Shown here one piece after another: positions 1 through 6,261 of a stretch of DNA of 6,261 nt. The position numbers and the translations under genes are program-made. Numbering within the stretch: position 1 is the first letter of the stretch; each line of letters opens with the position of its first letter. This stretch comes from Pseudomonadota bacterium (GTDB lineage Bacteria > Pseudomonadota > Alphaproteobacteria > Rhizobiales > Hyphomicrobiaceae). The notes under the pieces are model-generated. The model had not been told where the DNA came from, ran no database searches, and saw only the letters and a list, made by a program, of their open reading frames with translations. The stretch is taken from the NCBI GenBank assembly GCA_021813195.1, contig JAKALI010000257.1, forward strand, positions 1-6,261. The letters run 5' to 3'.

Positions 1-1
1 T

Positions 2-3650
<3,649 letters not shown>

Positions 3651-3651
<1 letters not shown>

Positions 3652-4355
3652 TGCACACCCTCTCTTATCGCCAGCGCCGCAGCGAACTGCAGACTTATTT
3701 CGATAGGACGGCTGCAGATGCCTGGTCGCGTCTGACGTCGGATGCCCCCGTTAGCCGCATCCGTCGCACGGTACGGGCTGGCCGCGATCGCATGCGCTCG
3801 ACGATGCTGGATTGGATGGGTGCGGATCTCACAGGCATGCGGATTTTGGACGCTGGCTGCGGCACCGGAGCCTTGTCAATGGAAGCCGCCAAACGGGGCG
3901 CCGACGTTGTCGCGATCGACATCGCCGCTACACTCGTCGATCACGCACGCCAGCGCGCGCACAGTGCCGGTCCCTTTGCCGGCCGCCTCGACTTCCGCGT
4001 CGGCGACATGCTCGATCCGGCGCTCGGCCGTTTCGATTATGTCGTTGCCATGGATAGCCTCATTCACTACCGGCCCGCCGACATGGTCGCCATGCTTGGC
4101 CGGCTCGCTTCGACGGCTCACGTGGGCGTGATCTTCACGTTCGCTCCCCGGACGCCGGCTCTGACGTTGATGCATGCGGTCGGCCGCTTCTTCCCCAGGC
4201 AGGACAGTGCCCCGGCCATCGAGCCGGTCGATGCCGGTGCGCTTCGCCGGCACATCGCGGCAGAGCCGGCACTCACGACGTTCCACGAGGGCCGTACGCT
4301 GCGCGTGAATAGCGGCTTTTATGTCGCGCAAGCCATGGAGCTGATGAAGGCATGA
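3651..4355 (+). CDS. bchM: Magnesium-protoporphyrin IX O-methyltransferase (BchM)
   Basis: Transfers a methyl group from S-adenosylmethionine to the C13 propionate of Mg-protoporphyrin IX, the step directly after Mg-chelatase. The product is a 234-residue class I methyltransferase of usual BchM length. The SAM-binding motif I is ILDAGCGTG at 65-73, and the acidic residue ending strand 2 is D90 (VVAIDI). YVVAMDSLIHY at 130-140 and FTFAPRTP at 162-169 are recognisable BchM stretches, as is the N-terminal YFDRTAADAW at 16-25. The start ATG shares its A with the bchL stop (TGATG). The only Shine-Dalgarno-like sequence is a weak GGGA at 3639-3642, so translation probably depends on ribosomes finishing bchL. 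Its place beside bchH fits reports that BchH and BchM cooperate in substrate handover, although no contact can be read from the sequence. The stop overlaps the lhaA start. Confidence 0.96.
4337..4340 (+). promoter_or_regulatory. Probable ribosome binding site of lhaA
   Basis: GGAG occurs 11 bases before the ATG at 4352, inside the end of bchM. The spacing is longer than ideal. A GAAGG at 4346-4350 is only one base from the start and too close to serve. Coupling to bchM translation through the ATGA overlap is likely to matter as well. Confidence 0.4.
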
Positions 4356-5785
4356 GCTCGGTGAACGACAGATTAGCGCGCGCCTGGCGGACCGTCTCTC
4401 CGCGATGTCTGCCGTTCGCAGATGCCGCCACAGATGAGCTGCCGCTTGGCCGTCTGATGCGGCTGTCGCTGTTCCAAGTTTCCGTCGGCATGGCGGTCGT
4501 GCTGCTCAATGGGACGCTCAATCGCGTGATGATTGTCGAGCTTGGCGTTCCAGCCGCCGTCGTCGCGATCATGGTGTCGCTGCCACTGCTGTTTGCCCCC
4601 TTGCGCGCCTTGATCGGCTTCAAGTCCGACCATCACCGCTCCGCTCTGGGCTGGCGCCGTGTGCCCTATATCTGGTTTGGCTCGCTCTTGCAGTTCGGCG
4701 GTTTGGCCATCATGCCATTCGCGCTCATCGTCCTGTCGGGCGATACAAACGGCCCTGCTTGGGTCGGCGTTGCGGCCGCCGCGCTGGCATTCCTCCTGGT
4801 CGGCGCGGGGCTGCACACGACACAGACTGCGGGGCTTGCGCTCGCAACTGACATTGCGCCAGCTGACGCCCGCCCGCGTGTGGTCGCGTTCCTCTATGTG
4901 ATGCTGTTGATTGGGACGATCGCGAGCGCATTCGCATTCAGCGTTCTTCTGCATGATTTTAGCCAGCTGCGCCTCATCCAAGTCATTCAAGGTGCCGCGG
5001 CGGTGACGATGGTCCTCAATATTGCTGCGCTGTGGAAGCAGGAAGCACGCGATCCGAGCCGCAATCGGGATAGCGAACCTGCGCAGAAATTCCTCGAGGC
5101 CTTTGCTGCGCTCCGGCAGCGTGATCGGTGGGGACGCTTGCTCGTGACCGTCGGTCTGGGGACAGCAGCCTTTGCCATGCAGGATATTCTTCTGGAACCC
5201 TATGGCGGGGAAGTTCTCCACCTTGGCGTGTCAGACACGACGATGTTGACCGGCCTTCTGGGCACAGGCACGCTCGCAGGTTTCCTGTTGGCCGCACGCG
5301 CGCTCTCCCGCGGCCGTGATCCCTTCCGTCTGGCCGGCGTCGGAATTCTGGCCGGGCTTCTCGCGTTCCCGGCGGTTATTCTCGCCGCTCCGACAGATTC
5401 GGTGGAGCTCTTCCGTGCCGGAACGATCTTGATCGGTTTCGGTGGTGGTCTGTTTGCCGTTGGCACTCTGACGGCTGCGATGCAGATGGCCGAACGCAGC
5501 CAGAGCGGCTTGGCGCTCGGCGCCTGGGGTGCGGTGCAGGCGACCGCAGCAGGACTTGCGATTGCTGCAGGTGGCGCCATCCGCGACGGTGTGGGTCATC
5601 TGGCCGACGCTGGGGTACTCGGTGCCGCTCTTGCCACCCCAGCCACCGGCTACAACGCCGTCTATCACATCGAGATTTTGCTCTTGTTCGCAACGCTGGC
5701 CGCGATCGGTCCGCTCGTGCGCTTCGAGGGCCGCACTGCCGCTCACGTTGAAACCAAGTTCGGCCTAGCTGAATTCCCCGGCTAG
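4352..5785 (+). CDS. lhaA: PucC-family LH1 assembly membrane protein (LhaA)
   Basis: Inner-membrane protein of the PucC branch of the major facilitator superfamily, known in Rhodobacter as LhaA (formerly F1696). It is needed for efficient assembly of the LH1 antenna and probably helps deliver bacteriochlorophyll to nascent antenna polypeptides. The length of 477 residues is typical. About 12 hydrophobic segments can be seen (roughly 36-56, 66-90, 106-127, 136-155, 175-198, 207-226, then six more from about 263 to 455), with a charged central loop at about 227-262. Family motifs include GTLNRVMIVEL (54-64), RALIGFKSDHHRS (85-97), GWRRVPYIW (100-108) and MQDILLEPYGGEVL (276-289). There is no cleavable signal peptide; the first ~30 residues look cytoplasmic. 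The sister proteins PucC (next to LH2 genes) and Orf428/BchP-side homologues are alternatives, but the position between bchM and puhA is diagnostic of lhaA. The start overlaps the bchM stop (ATGA). Confidence 0.95.
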   Translation: MSSVNDRLARAWRTVSPRCLPFADAATDELPLGRLMRLSLFQVSVGMAVVLLNGTLNRVMIVELGVPAAVVAIMVSLPLLFAPLRALIGFKSDHHRSALGWRRVPYIWFGSLLQFGGLAIMPFALIVLSGDTNGPAWVGVAAAALAFLLVGAGLHTTQTAGLALATDIAPADARPRVVAFLYVMLLIGTIASAFAFSVLLHDFSQLRLIQVIQGAAAVTMVLNIAALWKQEARDPSRNRDSEPAQKFLEAFAALRQRDRWGRLLVTVGLGTAAFAMQDILLEPYGGEVLHLGVSDTTMLTGLLGTGTLAGFLLAARALSRGRDPFRLAGVGILAGLLAFPAVILAAPTDSVELFRAGTILIGFGGGLFAVGTLTAAMQMAERSQSGLALGAWGAVQATAAGLAIAAGGAIRDGVGHLADAGVLGAALATPATGYNAVYHIEILLLFATLAAIGPLVRFEGRTAAHVETKFGLAEFPG

Positions 5786-5798
5786 ACCACACATCCAT

Positions 5799-5807
5799 GG
5801 GAGGTGG
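5799..5807 (+). promoter_or_regulatory. Strong ribosome binding site of puhA
   Basis: GGGAGGTGG lies in the 25-base gap between lhaA and puhA. Its GGAGGT core ends five bases before the ATG at 5811. This is the best Shine-Dalgarno match in the window and fits the need for high, independently initiated translation of a structural reaction-centre subunit. No hairpin terminator is seen in this gap, so transcription probably reads through from lhaA. Confidence 0.8.
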
Positions 5808-5810
5808 ATC

Positions 5811-6261
5811 ATGAAGGGTGAAATAATGGGCAACATCGATGTCGCTCAGGTGACCCTGTACGTGTTCTGGGTGTTCTTCATCGGTCTTGTCATGTACTTG
5901 CGCCGCGAAGACCGACGCGAGGGCTATCCGCTGTTCTCCGAACCCTCGAACACCTACAAATCTGGCGACACGTTCTTTATCCCGCCACCGAAGGTGTTCC
6001 GCCTGCCCCATGGCGGCACCGCCATCGCACCCAATGGCAAACCCGATGATCGGCCGATCAATGCACGCAAAGTCGAGCCCTGGCCCGGCGCGCCGCTCGA
6101 GCCGACCGGCGATCCGATGCTAGCCGCCTGCGGTCCAGGCTCCTACGCGCAGCGCGCCGACACACCCGACCAACTGCTCCACGGCGGGCCTAAGATTGTG
6201 CCGTTGCGCGTGGCGAGCGACTTCTCGATTGAAACGCGTGATCCCGACCCACGCGGCATGC
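5811..6261 (+). CDS. puhA: Photosynthetic reaction centre H subunit (PuhA), 3' truncated by window edge
   Basis: H subunit of the type II reaction centre. A single N-terminal transmembrane helix anchors it and its cytoplasmic domain caps the L/M subunits, shielding the quinone sites and helping proton delivery to QB. The window holds 150 residues and about 100 more should follow. The membrane helix is at about 12-30 (AQVTLYVFWVFFIGLVMYL), followed directly by the hallmark RREDRREGYPL at 31-41. Then come LPHGG (65-69), APLEPTGDPM (94-103), KIVPLRVASDFSI (128-140) and DPDPRG (144-149), all typical of the family. The start at 5811 is chosen for its strong ribosome binding site and because it gives the usual short leader before the conserved N-[FI]-D stretch. 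A second in-frame ATG at 5826 is possible. The stretch resembles Blastochloris-type H subunits more than Rhodobacter ones (from memory). The gene follows lhaA as in other purple bacteria. Confidence 0.96.
   Translation, partial: MKGEIMGNIDVAQVTLYVFWVFFIGLVMYLRREDRREGYPLFSEPSNTYKSGDTFFIPPPKVFRLPHGGTAIAPNGKPDDRPINARKVEPWPGAPLEPTGDPMLAACGPGSYAQRADTPDQLLHGGPKIVPLRVASDFSIETRDPDPRGM

Noticed and set aside
4373..5221. 282-residue open frame on the - strand opposite lhaA
   Set aside because: The translation is rich in Arg, Gln and His with no known motif. It mirrors the codon pattern of the hydrophobic lhaA reading and is best seen as a shadow.
5786..5810. Near-palindrome around CCATGG in the lhaA-puhA gap, considered as an operator or terminator
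   Set aside because: The symmetry covers only about nine bases (TCCATGGGA), has no loop or T-tract, and is partly the Shine-Dalgarno sequence. There is no support for a regulatory or termination function.

Overview
This window is an ordinary but well-preserved piece of a proteobacterial photosynthesis gene cluster. It carries five genes on the + strand in the order bchH (5' end missing), bchL, bchM, lhaA and puhA (3' end missing). This is the familiar bchFNBHLM-lhaA-puhA superoperon layout of purple bacteria. The DNA is GC-rich by eye. BchL implies the light-independent, oxygen-sensitive route for protochlorophyllide reduction. PuhA implies a type II (quinone) reaction centre. Together they point to an anoxygenic phototrophic alphaproteobacterium or close relative. 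The PuhA N-terminal part (RREDRREGYPL, LPHGGT, PLRVASDFSI, DPDPRG) looks, from memory, closer to the Blastochloris/Rhodopseudomonas type than to the Rhodobacter type. I therefore lean to the Hyphomicrobiales (Rhizobiales), but this is an inference.

Layout: positions 2-2740 encode the last 912 residues of the magnesium chelatase porphyrin-binding subunit BchH. Positions 2737-3651 encode BchL, the ATP-hydrolysing iron-sulfur protein of dark-operative protochlorophyllide reductase. Positions 3651-4355 encode BchM, Mg-protoporphyrin IX O-methyltransferase. Positions 4352-5785 encode LhaA, a 12-helix PucC-family membrane protein for LH1 assembly. After a 25-base gap with a strong ribosome binding site, positions 5811-6261 encode the first 150 residues of reaction-centre H subunit PuhA. 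There are no gene-free stretches over 300 bases, no RNA genes, mobile elements, repeats or CRISPR arrays, and no terminator between genes.

The genes form one pathway-to-complex series. BchH (with BchI and BchD, not in the window) inserts Mg2+ into protoporphyrin IX, and BchM methylates the product. BchL (with BchN/BchB, expected just upstream of bchH) later reduces ring D of protochlorophyllide. LhaA helps place the finished pigment in the LH1 antenna, and PuhA caps the reaction centre that LH1 surrounds. The first four genes overlap at every junction (ATGA, TGATG, ATGA), which suggests translational coupling. I found no undescribed system here. The points worth a second look are a four-cysteine motif in BchH, the long N-terminal tail of BchL, and two possible starts of puhA.
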